A stretch of 64,000 nt of DNA from Wenzhouxiangella sp. XN201. GTDB lineage: Bacteria > Pseudomonadota > Gammaproteobacteria > Xanthomonadales > Wenzhouxiangellaceae. The position numbers and the translations under genes are program-made. Of the stretch, positions 43,999 to 53,071 are shown piece by piece. The DNA lies in assembly GCF_011008905.1 (NCBI RefSeq), contig NZ_JAAIVI010000020.1, positions 429,942 through 493,941 on the forward strand. Reading direction: 5' to 3'. The stretch's first letter is position 1, and each line of letters opens with the position of its first letter. The notes under the pieces are model-generated. The model saw nothing but the letters and a program-made list of their open reading frames with translations. It was not told the DNA's origin and searched no databases.

Positions 43999-45323
43999 AA
44001 GCGTTCAATCACATCCTGAGTGGCGGTCTGCGCACGCGCCTGGTGCGGGTGTTCCTGCTGCAGGTGCTGGCGATCAGCATTGCCACGGTTCTCGGTGTCT
44101 ACGCCGCGGCCTGGGTGGTCGAGCGTGTTCTCGTTCAGGAAGCACTCAACGGCGAAGCCGAACATTTCTGGGACCGGCGTAGTGAAAATCCCGATTTTCC
44201 GCTGCCGGATACCAACAACCTGACCGGTTACCTGGCCCCGGGTGGCGACGTCTCCGCCGTACCGGACTGGCTTCGGGATGAACCGCCCGGCGTCAGGCGA
44301 GCACTGCGCGGGCCGGAGTCGGAGCCGGTCGTGCACGTTTCCGAGCAAGGCGGCGACCGGCTCTACTTGGTGTTCGACGAGATGCAGGTCTCCTCGCTGG
44401 CCTGGTACTTCGGCATCGCGCCGCTGACCGGCGTGCTGCTGTTGATCTACTTGCTCGCCTGGGTCGGCTACGTCATGTCGCGGCGGGCCGTATCGACCGT
44501 GGTGCAGTTGGCCGACGCGGTGCGCACCTACGATTTTCGCTCGGGGCAGCTCGAGGAGCTCAGCGACGAAGATTTCAGTGAGACCAGCGATACCGAGACG
44601 CTGGCCCTGATCAACGCCTTCAACCAGTTCATCCGCCGACTGGAATCCTTCATCCAGCGCGAGCGAAACTTCACCCGGAACGCCAGCCATGAACTACGCA
44701 CCCCGCTGGCGGTGCTGCGCTCCAACCTCGGTCTGCTGCAGAAGCAGACCGATCCCGAGGCCCAGGCGAAGACCGTCGAGCGCATGGAGCGGACGGTGCG
44801 CGACATGGAAGCACTGGTCGAGACCCTGCTGATTCTGGCGCGCGAGAGCGAGTCGCGGCTGAACTGGTCCTCGGTGGTGGTCAATGACATGCTCGCCGAG
44901 TTGCTCGATCAGCTTTCGGCCACGATTGATCGGCCGCAGGTGAAAACTGCGGTTCGCGCCAACGGCCTGCTTGAGCTCAATGCGCCCGAGCGGGTGCTGG
45001 CAATCGTCTTTACCAACCTGCTGCGCAATGCGCTGAGCTACACCGAAGCGGGACATGTGCAGGTGCTGATCGATCGCAATGGTGTGACCGTGCAGGATTC
45101 CGGATGCGGGATGAGCGAGGCCGACCTGGAGCGCATGTTCGAGCCTTTCTATCGCGGTCATGACCGCTCCAACGAGGGCTATGGCCTGGGGCTTTCGATC
45201 GTGCGCCGCCTGTGCGATCGCTTCGGCTGGACGCTGCATGCCGACAGTGAACTGGGCGCGGGTACTGAGATCCGCGTCGAGTTTCCGCAAGCCAGCTTCA
45301 AGCCGTTTGGCGGCTCCGGTTAA
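43995..45323 (+). CDS. Sensor histidine kinase at end of lipid operon
   Basis: A 442-residue membrane kinase: a first helix (about 17-40), a periplasmic domain (about 41-135), a second helix (about 140-160), a HAMP-like linker, HisKA with RNASHELRTPLAVLR (H232), and HATPase with VQDSGCGM and GYGLGLSIVRRLC. No response regulator is adjacent. The orphan OmpR-type regulator at 50568-51272 is the nearest candidate partner. Its ATG overlaps the preceding methyltransferase stop, so it is expressed with the lipid genes. Confidence 0.92.
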   Translation: MKAFNHILSGGLRTRLVRVFLLQVLAISIATVLGVYAAAWVVERVLVQEALNGEAEHFWDRRSENPDFPLPDTNNLTGYLAPGGDVSAVPDWLRDEPPGVRRALRGPESEPVVHVSEQGGDRLYLVFDEMQVSSLAWYFGIAPLTGVLLLIYLLAWVGYVMSRRAVSTVVQLADAVRTYDFRSGQLEELSDEDFSETSDTETLALINAFNQFIRRLESFIQRERNFTRNASHELRTPLAVLRSNLGLLQKQTDPEAQAKTVERMERTVRDMEALVETLLILARESESRLNWSSVVVNDMLAELLDQLSATIDRPQVKTAVRANGLLELNAPERVLAIVFTNLLRNALSYTEAGHVQVLIDRNGVTVQDSGCGMSEADLERMFEPFYRGHDRSNEGYGLGLSIVRRLCDRFGWTLHADSELGAGTEIRVEFPQASFKPFGGSG

Positions 45324-45329
45324 GGCTCT

Positions 45330-45529
45330 GGAGGCCTCACGCCAAGGCACCAAGGCGCCAAGAACGCCAAGAAATCAGGAATAGCTGAGTCACAAACGAC
45401 CTTTCGCGCCGCTTAGCTTTGTTTAGAAATTGCATTAGTCGTTTCGTCTGAGGCAGACCAACTCTAGAAAATGAGTCAATTGGTTCTTCTTGGCGAATTT
45501 GGCGTGTTGGCGCCTTGGCGTGAGGCCAA
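45330..45529. repeat. Family A palindrome, 8-nt units (copy A3)
   Basis: The left arm, 45333-45373 (GGCCTCACGCCAAGG, CACCAAGG, CGCCAAGA, ACGCCAAGA), has an inverted partner at 45481-45527 (TTCTTCTTGGCGAAT, TTGGCGTG, TTGGCGCC, TTGGCGTGAGGCC). The loop is about 105 nt. It starts just after the kinase stop and takes up most of the gap before mvaD. Confidence 0.88.
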
Positions 45530-45591
45530 CAGGCACAAGCAACACCGAAGCCCGTATCATTAGGGACTCTCCACGCTTACCGAAGGCAGGG

Positions 45592-46575
45592 ATGTCCGTC
45601 CAACAAGCCACCGCGCGAGCCGGGGCGAATATCGCGCTGGTCAAATACTGGGGCAAGCGAGACCAGCAGTTGAACCTGCCGGCGGCCGGGTCGATATCGA
45701 TCACACTCGCCGGGCTCGAAACCCGCACGACCGTGACGCCGGATCCTTCGCTCGATGCTGATTGCTTCGTGCTTGACGACGCCGAGCAGCCGGCCGGGCG
45801 TGTTGGCGCGGTACTTGATCTGCTGCGCGAAATGGCCGGTGAGGCAACGTCCTGCCGGGTGGAAAGCGTCAACAATTTTCCCACCGGTGCCGGGCTGGCC
45901 TCCTCGGCCTCAGGATTTGCCGCGCTGGTGACTGCCGCCTCGCAAGCTCTCGGTCTGGAATTGTCCGAGGCAAAGCGCTCTGAGCTGGCCCGCCGTGGTT
46001 CAGGTTCGGCCGCCCGCTCGATCTTCGGCGGATTCGTTGAAATGGACGCCGGTCAGCGCGACGACGGCTCGGATGCGGTGGCACATCCGCTGCTGGTCGC
46101 GGAGGACTGGCCGCTGGAAGTGGTTGTAGCGGTGACCGATTGCGGCAGCAAGGCGGTTGGTTCGCGCGACGGCATGAATCACACCATGCGCACCTCCCCT
46201 TACTACCCCGCCTGGGTGGAGACCGTAGCGGGCGATCTCGACCTGGCCCGAAGGGCGATTGAAGCGCGGAATTTTGAGGTTCTGGCCGAGGTGAGCGAAC
46301 ACAGCGCGCTGAAAATGCACGCCTCCATGCTGGCCGCCCGGCCCGGCCTGGTTTACTGGAACCCCGCCACACTGGCCTGCATCCATGCCGTGCGGGATCT
46401 GCGTGCGGCCGGTACGGGCGTGTTTTTCACTGTCGACGCCGGCCCACAGGTCAAGGCCGTGTGCCTCCCCGGCGAAGGCGAGCGTGTCGCCCAGGCGCTG
46501 GGTAAGCAGAAGGGTGTGGCCAAAGTGATGGTCACCGGTCTCGGGCCGGGTGCCCTTGTGGTAACCGGGCCGTGA
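45592..46575 (+). CDS. mvaD: Diphosphomevalonate decarboxylase
   Basis: A 327-residue GHMP-family enzyme. It makes isopentenyl diphosphate from mevalonate diphosphate with ATP. Diagnostic parts are NIALVKYWGKRDQQLNLP, the phosphate loop NFPTGAGLASSASGFAAL, SGSAARSIFGGFVEM with its conserved Ser/Arg, and VTDCGSKAVGSRDGMNHTM. The ATG at 45592 follows GAAGGCAGGG. The GTGA overlap with the next gene marks it as first in the mevalonate operon. Confidence 0.95.
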   Translation: MSVQQATARAGANIALVKYWGKRDQQLNLPAAGSISITLAGLETRTTVTPDPSLDADCFVLDDAEQPAGRVGAVLDLLREMAGEATSCRVESVNNFPTGAGLASSASGFAALVTAASQALGLELSEAKRSELARRGSGSAARSIFGGFVEMDAGQRDDGSDAVAHPLLVAEDWPLEVVVAVTDCGSKAVGSRDGMNHTMRTSPYYPAWVETVAGDLDLARRAIEARNFEVLAEVSEHSALKMHASMLAARPGLVYWNPATLACIHAVRDLRAAGTGVFFTVDAGPQVKAVCLPGEGERVAQALGKQKGVAKVMVTGLGPGALVVTGP

Positions 46576-47633
46576 CACGCTGGGTCGCTACCGCGCCGGG
46601 CAAGGTCGTGCTGCTCGGTGAGTACGCCGTGCTCGACGGTACTCCCGCACTGGTTCAGGCTGTGGATCGGCGCTGCCGGGTGACGCTGGAACCCTGTTCT
46701 GCGGCCGGCGCTTGCATCGAGGCTCCGCAACTGGGGATCGAGCCGGTGCAATTTAGTCTCGAACCGGGCGGCCAGGTGCAATGGCCGGATCGCATGCCTG
46801 CTGCTTTCCAGCGAACCGCCGCCCTGATTGATTCGGTGCTGGCCCATGTCCGAAACCTGGGTGGCCAGGCGCAGTCGTTTCGCATGCGCATCGACACCTC
46901 CGAACTGTTCGATGCCGACGGTGGGCGTCCGGTCAAGCTGGGACTGGGGTCGAGTGCGGCTTCGGCGGTGGCGATCGACGCCGCACTGCATGCGGCCTTT
47001 GTGGGGCAGAATGGCCGGGAGTCGGAAGCCCGAACCGTAGCGCGCCTGCTCGTGCCCGGTCGCCAGGCGCAGGGCAATGCCGGCAGCGGGATTGATCTGG
47101 CGGCCGGACTTTGCGGCGGGCTACTGGCCTACCGCATTTCCGGCCGTGAGATCGAGATCGCCCGTCTCGCCCTGCCGGAGGCGATCGAGACCTGTTTCGT
47201 GTGGGCCGGGGCGCCGGCCTCGACGGCCGATCTGCTGGCGGCCTGGCGCCGCTCGCGCGAGACTTCGCCCGACGCCCACGAGCGATTGCTCGGCCGGATG
47301 CAGGCCGTGGCGATTTCCGGCCTGGAAGCCGTCGAACGTGGCGAGGCGGCCAGAATCCTGGACTGCTGGTCGGAATACGGCCGATTAATGGGTAAAATGA
47401 ACGATTTGGTCGGCCGCGAGATCGTGACGGCTGAACACCGGATCGCAGGCAGCCTGGCCGAGCGCCTGGGCGGCGTTTACAAACCCTGCGGTGCCGGAGG
47501 CGGCGATCTGGGTCTGGCCGCTTCGCTCGATGCGGGCTTCTGTGATCGCTTGCAGCGCTCGTGCCGGGAGGCCGGCCTGAAAGTCCTGCCGATCCGGCCG
47601 GCCGCCGAAGGCGTGTGCGTAACCAGAGAGTGA
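46572..47633 (+). CDS. Phosphomevalonate kinase, GHMP family
   Basis: A 353-residue GHMP kinase (GKVVLLGEYAVLDGTPALVQ, KLGLGSSAASAVAID, GSGIDLAAGLCGGLLAY, YKPCGAGGGDLGLA). Phosphomevalonate kinase fits because the operon already holds mevalonate kinase and the decarboxylase. Start GTG at 46572, overlapping mvaD. Confidence 0.9.
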   Translation: MTRWVATAPGKVVLLGEYAVLDGTPALVQAVDRRCRVTLEPCSAAGACIEAPQLGIEPVQFSLEPGGQVQWPDRMPAAFQRTAALIDSVLAHVRNLGGQAQSFRMRIDTSELFDADGGRPVKLGLGSSAASAVAIDAALHAAFVGQNGRESEARTVARLLVPGRQAQGNAGSGIDLAAGLCGGLLAYRISGREIEIARLALPEAIETCFVWAGAPASTADLLAAWRRSRETSPDAHERLLGRMQAVAISGLEAVERGEAARILDCWSEYGRLMGKMNDLVGREIVTAEHRIAGSLAERLGGVYKPCGAGGGDLGLAASLDAGFCDRLQRSCREAGLKVLPIRPAAEGVCVTRE

Positions 47634-47640
47634 CGATTTG

Positions 47641-49920
47641 ATGGACCGATCCCGAATTCCGCGTTTCTACAAGATGTCCGTGCCCGAGCGCGTGCGCATG
47701 GTGCGCGATCGCGGTCTGCTGACCCCCGACGACTACAAGGATTTGCAGTCCGGGGCGCACACCCTGTCGGTGCAGCTGGCCGACAAGATGATCGAGAACG
47801 TCATCGGCGTCATGGGCCTGCCGGTGGGCCTGGGCCTGAACTTCCTGATCAACGACAAGGAATATGTCGTGCCGCTGGTGGTCGAGGAGCCCTCGATCGT
47901 CGCCGCCCTGTCCTCGGCGGCCAAGCTCGCGCGCGAATCCGGCGGCTTCACGGTCGAGAGCATGGAGCCGCAGCTGATCGGCCAGATTCAGATTGTCGAC
48001 GTGGCCAACCCGGCCCGGGCCAAGGCCGCCCTGCTGCAGCGCAAGGATGAGATTCTCAACCTGGCAAACAGCCTGCATCCCAAGATGATCGCGCGCGGCG
48101 GCGGGGCCAAGGACCTGGAAGTCTTCATCCATCCCTCGCAGGGGCCGGGCGGCGACATGGTGGTGGTTCACCTGCTGGTCGATACGCGCGACGCCATGGG
48201 TGCCAACCTGGTCAACACCATGTGCGAGGGTGTGGCCTCACTGGTCGAGAACATGGCCGATGGCCGGGTCTTTCTGCGCATTCTCTCCAACCTGACTGAC
48301 CGGGCGCTGGTCAAGGCGCGGGTCCGGATTCCGGTGGACTCGCTTACCGTCAAGGGTTTCGACGGCGCGCAGGTTCGCGACGGCATCATCGTGGCCAACG
48401 ATTTCGCCCGCATCGACCCGTACCGGGCAGCCACCCACAACAAGGGCATCATGAACGGCATTGATGCCGTGGCGCTGGCCACGGGCAACGACTGGCGTGC
48501 GATCGAGTCGGGCGCGCATGCCTTTGCTGCCCGCGGCGGTCGCTACGCGTCGCTGACCCAGTGGTACAAGGACGACAACGGCGATCTCATCGGTGAGCTC
48601 GAGATTCCGATCAAGGTCGGCACCGTCGGCGGCCCCCTGCAGACCAATCCGACGGTGGCGCTCAACATGCGCCTGCTCGGCGTCGAATCGGCCCGCGAAC
48701 TGGCCGAGGTGATGGGCGCCGTTGGCCTGGCGCAGAATTTCTCCGCCATTCGCGCGCTGGTCACGGAAGGTATCCAGCAAGGTCATATGACCTTGCACGC
48801 GCGTTCGGTGGCGACCGCCGCCGGCACGCCGCCGGAGTTGTTCGATACCGTGGTCGAGCGCCTGATTGCCTCCGGCGAGATCAAGATCTGGAAGGCCGAG
48901 GAGATCATCACCGAGGTGCGCTCGCAGAGCGAGCCGCCGACGGTTACGGCACGGGAAAACGAACAGCGGGACGATCAGCAGACGCTCGAGGGCGAGAAGC
49001 TCGGCGCCGGTCACGGCAAGATCATCCTGCTCGGCGAGCATGCCGTGGTCTACGGCCGCCGTGCCATCGCAGCGCCGATTCCGCTGGCTATCCAGGCCCG
49101 CGTCGAGGACGCGCGCGAGGGCGTGGAACTGATCATTCCGCGCTGGGGGGTGGAGCAACGCCTGGATTTCACGGCCCGGCATCCGCAGAGCTTCGCCCGC
49201 TCGCTGGCGGGGGTGCTCGAGGCCCTGGGTCTGAGTGGCCGCGGCATGCGCATCGAGGTCTTTCCCAATGTACCCCGTGCGATGGGCCTGGGCGGCTCGG
49301 CGGCGCTGGCCGTGGCCGTCATTCGCGCCATGGACGGGCATTTCTCGCTCGGTTTGAACGACGAGCGCATTAACGAGCTCGCCTTCGAATGTGAGAAAGT
49401 CGCTCACGGCACACCTTCGGGAATCGACAACACCCTGGCGACCTGGGGCGAGTTCATGCTGTTCCGTAACGGCGAGCAGCCGCAGCGTGAAGTCATCGAG
49501 GTGTCCGAGCCGCTGCCAATCGTGATCGGCATGAGCGGGGTCGAGAGCCTGACGGCACGCACTGTCGCGCGGGTGCGCGAGGCCTGGAAGAAAAACCCCG
49601 CCCTCTACGAGCGCATCTTCGACGAGATCGACACCCTGGCCGGAAATGGCCTCGATGCACTGAAATCCGGCGACTATGACACCCTGGGCGAGTTGATGAA
49701 CGTCTGCCAGGGTCTGCTCAATGCCATGCAGGTCTCGAGCTGGGAGCTCGAGGAGCTCCTGCAGGTGGCGCGCAACAATGGCGCCGTGGGCGCCAAGCTT
49801 ACCGGCGGCGGTGGCGGCGGTTCGATAATCGCGCTGTGTCCGGATGACAGCGCGCGCGTCGCTCGCGCCATCCGTGCAGCCGGCTACAACGCGCTCGAGG
49901 TGCAGATCGGTGGCGCTTGA
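47641..49920 (+). CDS. HMG-CoA reductase (class II) fused to mevalonate kinase
   Basis: A 759-residue two-enzyme fusion. Residues 1 to about 435 are a class II HMG-CoA reductase: ENVIGVMGLPVGLGLNFLIN, DAMGANLVNTMCEG, NKGIMNGIDAVALATGND with the catalytic Lys, and the His in GIQQGHMTLHARS. A charged linker (about 435-460) leads to a mevalonate kinase: KIILLGEHAVVYGRRAIAAP, phosphate loop PRAMGLGGSAALAVA (GGSAA where GSSAA is usual), KVAHGTPSGIDNTLA and KLTGGGGGGSIIAL. Both activities are thus on one chain, reducing HMG-CoA to mevalonate and phosphorylating it. Start ATG at 47641; a TTG lies directly before it. Confidence 0.93.
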   Translation: MDRSRIPRFYKMSVPERVRMVRDRGLLTPDDYKDLQSGAHTLSVQLADKMIENVIGVMGLPVGLGLNFLINDKEYVVPLVVEEPSIVAALSSAAKLARESGGFTVESMEPQLIGQIQIVDVANPARAKAALLQRKDEILNLANSLHPKMIARGGGAKDLEVFIHPSQGPGGDMVVVHLLVDTRDAMGANLVNTMCEGVASLVENMADGRVFLRILSNLTDRALVKARVRIPVDSLTVKGFDGAQVRDGIIVANDFARIDPYRAATHNKGIMNGIDAVALATGNDWRAIESGAHAFAARGGRYASLTQWYKDDNGDLIGELEIPIKVGTVGGPLQTNPTVALNMRLLGVESARELAEVMGAVGLAQNFSAIRALVTEGIQQGHMTLHARSVATAAGTPPELFDTVVERLIASGEIKIWKAEEIITEVRSQSEPPTVTARENEQRDDQQTLEGEKLGAGHGKIILLGEHAVVYGRRAIAAPIPLAIQARVEDAREGVELIIPRWGVEQRLDFTARHPQSFARSLAGVLEALGLSGRGMRIEVFPNVPRAMGLGGSAALAVAVIRAMDGHFSLGLNDERINELAFECEKVAHGTPSGIDNTLATWGEFMLFRNGEQPQREVIEVSEPLPIVIGMSGVESLTARTVARVREAWKKNPALYERIFDEIDTLAGNGLDALKSGDYDTLGELMNVCQGLLNAMQVSSWELEELLQVARNNGAVGAKLTGGGGGGSIIALCPDDSARVARAIRAAGYNALEVQIGGA

Positions 49921-50512
49921 TCAAGCCGGGCCGGCACGCGTGGTGTCGTCCGACAGCGAGGAACTGATCCTGGTCGACGACGCCGACCGGGCGATCGGGA
50001 CGCTTTCGAAGGGCGCCTGCCACGATGGCGACGGGATTCTTCACCGTGCCTTCTCGGTTTTCCTGTTCGATGAGGAAGGTCGGCTGCTGATTCAGCAGCG
50101 CGCCGGCGACAAGCGCCTTTGGCCGTTGTACTGGGCGAACAGTTGCTGCTCGCACCCGCGCGCTGGTGAGGAGATGAACGAGGCCACCGTGCGGCGCACG
50201 CGTGAAGAACTGGGGGTCTCGGCCGAACTCGAATTCATCTACAAGTTCCAGTACCAGGCCAGCTACGAAGGGGTGGGCGCCGAGCACGAACTGTGCTGGG
50301 TCTATATCGGGCTCACACGCGAAGACGAAGTGCGGCCCAATCCGTCCGAGATCGCGGACTGGCGGTTTCTCCCGCCGGAAGAGGTGGACGCCCTGATCGA
50401 AAACCCGGACGCCGACGTGGCGCCCTGGTTCCGCATGGAGTGGCGCGAGTTGCGGCGGGCGCACTGGGATCGGGTGGGGCGGCTCCTCCAATCCAGAACG
50501 AAGGCGCCGTAG
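49910..50512 (+). CDS. idi: Isopentenyl-diphosphate delta-isomerase, type I
   Basis: A 200-residue Nudix-fold isomerase that interconverts isopentenyl and dimethylallyl diphosphate. The active-site cysteine is in ANSCCSHPRAGE; HRAFSVFLFDEEGRLLIQQRA, TREELG and ELCWVYIGLT are typical of type I. The start is GTG at 49910, overlapping the fusion gene's stop with GAGG before it; GTG at 49940 is possible. The TAG stop lies inside a small hairpin (CGTAGGT...ACCTACG). Confidence 0.94.
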   Translation: MALDQAGPARVVSSDSEELILVDDADRAIGTLSKGACHDGDGILHRAFSVFLFDEEGRLLIQQRAGDKRLWPLYWANSCCSHPRAGEEMNEATVRRTREELGVSAELEFIYKFQYQASYEGVGAEHELCWVYIGLTREDEVRPNPSEIADWRFLPPEEVDALIENPDADVAPWFRMEWRELRRAHWDRVGRLLQSRTKAP

Positions 50513-50570
50513 GTCGGGAATGTAACCTCAACCTACGCGGGTTCCAACCAGCCAACAAGCGAACGCGCTA
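50507..50570. repeat. Small hairpin plus solo family C arm
   Basis: CGTAGGT (50508-50514) pairs with ACCTACG (50531-50537); the idi TAG stop is inside the first arm. Directly after comes a family C arm (CCAACCAG, CCAACAAG, CGAACGCG; 50544-50567), which ends at the stop codon of the convergent response regulator. No complementary C arm stands next to it. Confidence 0.65.
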
Positions 50571-51272
50571 CGCCTCTTCCGGCGTCGCCAGCTTGAACCC
50601 CATCCCCTGCACGGTGTGCAGCAGCTTGTGTTCGAACGGGCGATCTATGCCCTTCCTGAGGTTGTAGACGTGGCTTCTGAGCGTGTCGGAATCGGGCAGG
50701 GTGTCGCCCCAGAGCTCGTTCTCGATCTGTTCGCGGCTGACCACGCGGGGTGATTCACGCATCAGGACCTTCAGGATGCGCATGGCCGTGGGCGAGAGCG
50801 TAATGCGCTGGCCGGCGCGTTCGACGCGCATCAGGCGCGGGTCGAACACCAGGTCGCCGACCTTGAGCTGGCCTTCGCCGGTCTCGCCGCGGGCGCGTCG
50901 GATCAGGGCGCGCAGGCGGGCGATCAATTCCTCGGTGGCGAAAGGCTTGACGACGTAGTCGTCGGCGCCGGCGTCGAAGCCCTCGATCTTGTCTTCGAGC
51001 TGGTCGCGGGCGGTCAGCATCAGGATGGGCGTTGATACGCCGCCGTCGCGCAGTTTTTCGGCCACCCGGATGCCGTTGACCCGGGGCAGCATCAAATCGA
51101 GAATGATGGCGTCGTATTCATTATCGGCCACCAGGTTGAGCGCAATCGCTCCGTCGGCAGCGAAATCGACGGCGAAGCCGGCGTCTTCCAGCCACGCACC
51201 GATGGTCGCGGCCAGGTCGTCGTGGTCTTCGACCAGCAGGATGGTTGCCTGGGGCAGTGCTTCTTCGGACAT
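50568..51272 (-). CDS. OmpR/PhoB-family response regulator
   Basis: 234 residues. The receiver has acidic residues in LLVEDHDD, phospho-Asp in AIILDLMLPRVNG (about 58) and Lys in DYVVKPF. The C-terminal winged helix is the PhoB type (LSPTAMRILKVLMRESPRVVSREQIENELWG, DTLRSHVYNLRKGID). No kinase is adjacent. The orphan kinase at 43995-45323 is the likely partner by proximity only. AAGGAG precedes the ATG. Confidence 0.93.
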   Translation of the reverse strand: MSEEALPQATILLVEDHDDLAATIGAWLEDAGFAVDFAADGAIALNLVADNEYDAIILDLMLPRVNGIRVAEKLRDGGVSTPILMLTARDQLEDKIEGFDAGADDYVVKPFATEELIARLRALIRRARGETGEGQLKVGDLVFDPRLMRVERAGQRITLSPTAMRILKVLMRESPRVVSREQIENELWGDTLPDSDTLRSHVYNLRKGIDRPFEHKLLHTVQGMGFKLATPEEA

Positions 51273-51283
51273 TGTCTCGCTCC

Positions 51284-51297
51284 TTCACATCTGTGAA
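51284..51297. promoter_or_regulatory. Inverted repeat upstream of response regulator
   Basis: TTCACA-TC-TGTGAA, a perfect 6-bp-arm palindrome immediately upstream of the response regulator's ribosome-binding site. The position would suit autoregulation. No direct evidence of binding. Confidence 0.35.
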
Positions 51298-51365
51298 TGG
51301 AGCCAGTTTAGGGCGGGAATGTCAACGGAAGGTGAAGGGTAGGGCCGCTACACAAAATCCTCAGA

Positions 51366-51500
51366 TTGGCTGGCCATAGAGAATGTTGGCTGGTTCGCTG
51401 GTTTGCTGGTTCGCTGGTTCGCTGGTTCGGCACCTGCCGGGTTTGCGGGGCGGCTTCGCCGCGAAATCCCGACGGCCAACCAGCCAACCAGCCAACAGCT
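51366..51500. repeat. Family C palindrome, 8-nt units (copy C2)
   Basis: The left arm, 51384-51429 (GTTGGCTG, GTTCGCTG, GTTTGCTG, GTTCGCTG, GTTCGCTG, GTTCGG), has more units than the right, 51476-51497 (CCAACCAG, CCAACCAG, CCAAC). The loop has its own hairpin (GCGGCTTCGCCGC, about 51450). It fills the gap between rho and the response regulator promoter. Confidence 0.88.
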
Positions 51501-51565
51501 TCTAGCCGCGCAGGCCTGCCAGCTGGCATGAACGGAATTGTCGCCCCCTCAACCCGGAAGCGGCC

Positions 51566-52822
51566 TCACCGCTTCATATAGTTGAAGAATTCCTCGTTGG
51601 TCTTGGTGACCTTGAGCTTGTCGAGCATGAACTCGATCGCCTGGGCCTCGTCCATGGGATGCAGGATGCGGCGCAGGATCCAGGTTTTCTGCAGCTGGTC
51701 ATTGCCGATCATCAGCTCCTCGCGGCGGGTGCCGGAGCGGTTGATGTCGATGGCCGGGTAGACCCGCTTCTCGGCAATCCGGCGGCTCAGGTGGATCTCC
51801 ATGTTGCCGGTGCCCTTGAATTCCTCGTAGATCACCTCGTCCATCTTCGAGCCGGTATCGACCAGCGCAGTGGCGATGATGGTCAGGCTGGCGCCGTCCT
51901 CGATGTTGCGGGCCGCGCCGAAGAAGCGCTTGGGCCGTTGCAGGGCGTTGGCGTCCACGCCGCCGGTGAGCACCTTGCCCGAGGAGGGCACCACGGTGTT
52001 GTAGGCGCGCGCCAGGCGGGTGATCGAGTCGAGCAGGATGATCACGTCGTGTTTGTGCTCGACCAGGCGCTTGGCGCGTTCGATCACCATGTCGGCGACC
52101 TGCACGTGACGCGTGGCCGGCTCGTCGAAGGTGGACGAGATGACTTCGGCGTCGACGCCGCGTTCCATCTCGGTGACTTCCTCCGGGCGCTCGTCGATGA
52201 GCAGGATGATCATGTGCGTTTCCGGGTTATTGGCCCGGATCGCCGTGGCGATGTTCTGCAGCATCATGGTCTTGCCGGCCTTGGGCGGGCTGACCACCAG
52301 GCCGCGCTGGCCCTTGCCGATGGGCGCGATCAGATCGATGATTCGCCCGGTTATGTCCTCGGTGGAGCCGTTGCCGCGCTCAAGCACGAATTGCTCGCGC
52401 GGGAACTCCGGGGTGAGATTTTCGAACAGGATCTTGTTCTTGGTGTTTTCGGGCTTGTCGTAATTGAGATCCTCGACCTTGAGCAGGGCGAAGTAACGTT
52501 CCGAGGACTTGGGTGGGCGAATCTTCCCGGAAATGTAGTCGCCGGTACGCAGGTTGAAGCGGCGGATCTGCGAGGGTGAGACGTAGATGTCATCGGGCCC
52601 GGCCATGTAGGAGGCCTCGGCCGATCTGAGGAAGCCGAAGCCGTCCTGCAGGATCTCGAGTACGCCGTCGCCGTAGATGGCATCCTTTTTCTGGGCCTTG
52701 GCCTTGAGGATGGCAAAGATGACGTCGTGCTTGCGCGAGCGCCCCATGTTGTCGATGCCGAGTTCTTCGGCCATCTCGACCAGTTCTTTGGCGGATTTCT
52801 TCTTGAGTTCGGTCAGGTTCAT
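51566..52822 (-). CDS. rho: Transcription termination factor Rho
   Basis: 418 residues, the common length. Rho is a hexameric RNA-dependent ATPase that ends transcripts. Seen: N-terminal [20 protein letters not shown], the RNA-binding fold ([20 protein letters not shown]), Walker [14 protein letters not shown], Walker [17 protein letters not shown], the Q/R loops ([23 protein letters not shown]) and the C-terminus [10 protein letters not shown]. It lies downstream of trxA on the same strand; the 249-nt gap between them probably holds its own leader. Confidence 0.98.
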   Translation of the reverse strand: MNLTELKKKSAKELVEMAEELGIDNMGRSRKHDVIFAILKAKAQKKDAIYGDGVLEILQDGFGFLRSAEASYMAGPDDIYVSPSQIRRFNLRTGDYISGKIRPPKSSERYFALLKVEDLNYDKPENTKNKILFENLTPEFPREQFVLERGNGSTEDITGRIIDLIAPIGKGQRGLVVSPPKAGKTMMLQNIATAIRANNPETHMIILLIDERPEEVTEMERGVDAEVISSTFDEPATRHVQVADMVIERAKRLVEHKHDVIILLDSITRLARAYNTVVPSSGKVLTGGVDANALQRPKRFFGAARNIEDGASLTIIATALVDTGSKMDEVIYEEFKGTGNMEIHLSRRIAEKRVYPAIDINRSGTRREELMIGNDQLQKTWILRRILHPMDEAQAIEFMLDKLKVTKTNEEFFNYMKR

Positions 52823-53071
52823 CGCTTTGGGTGTCTTTACGGAAGTATTTGGTCGTACCGCGGGCGAACAGAGAAGTTCGCCGGTCGCGACGACCGGAAA
52901 AGGATCATGGCCAGGTTCTATCGCATATTGCCCCGGAGGTCCGGGAAAGGTAATGGGAATTTAAGGAACTGCCGGACGGTGACCCGCCCCGATTGGCCGT
53001 AAAGTTAGCACCAATCGAGGCGCGAGTCCAGTTGCCGCCGGCAATCCGTCAAATCGCGAATGCGGCGGGGT

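Noticed and set aside
11084..45529. Family A elements considered as insertion-sequence ends or MITEs
   Set aside because: No transposase gene, no shared interior, and no target duplication that I can see; the tandem structure of the arms is unlike typical terminal repeats. Not fully excluded.
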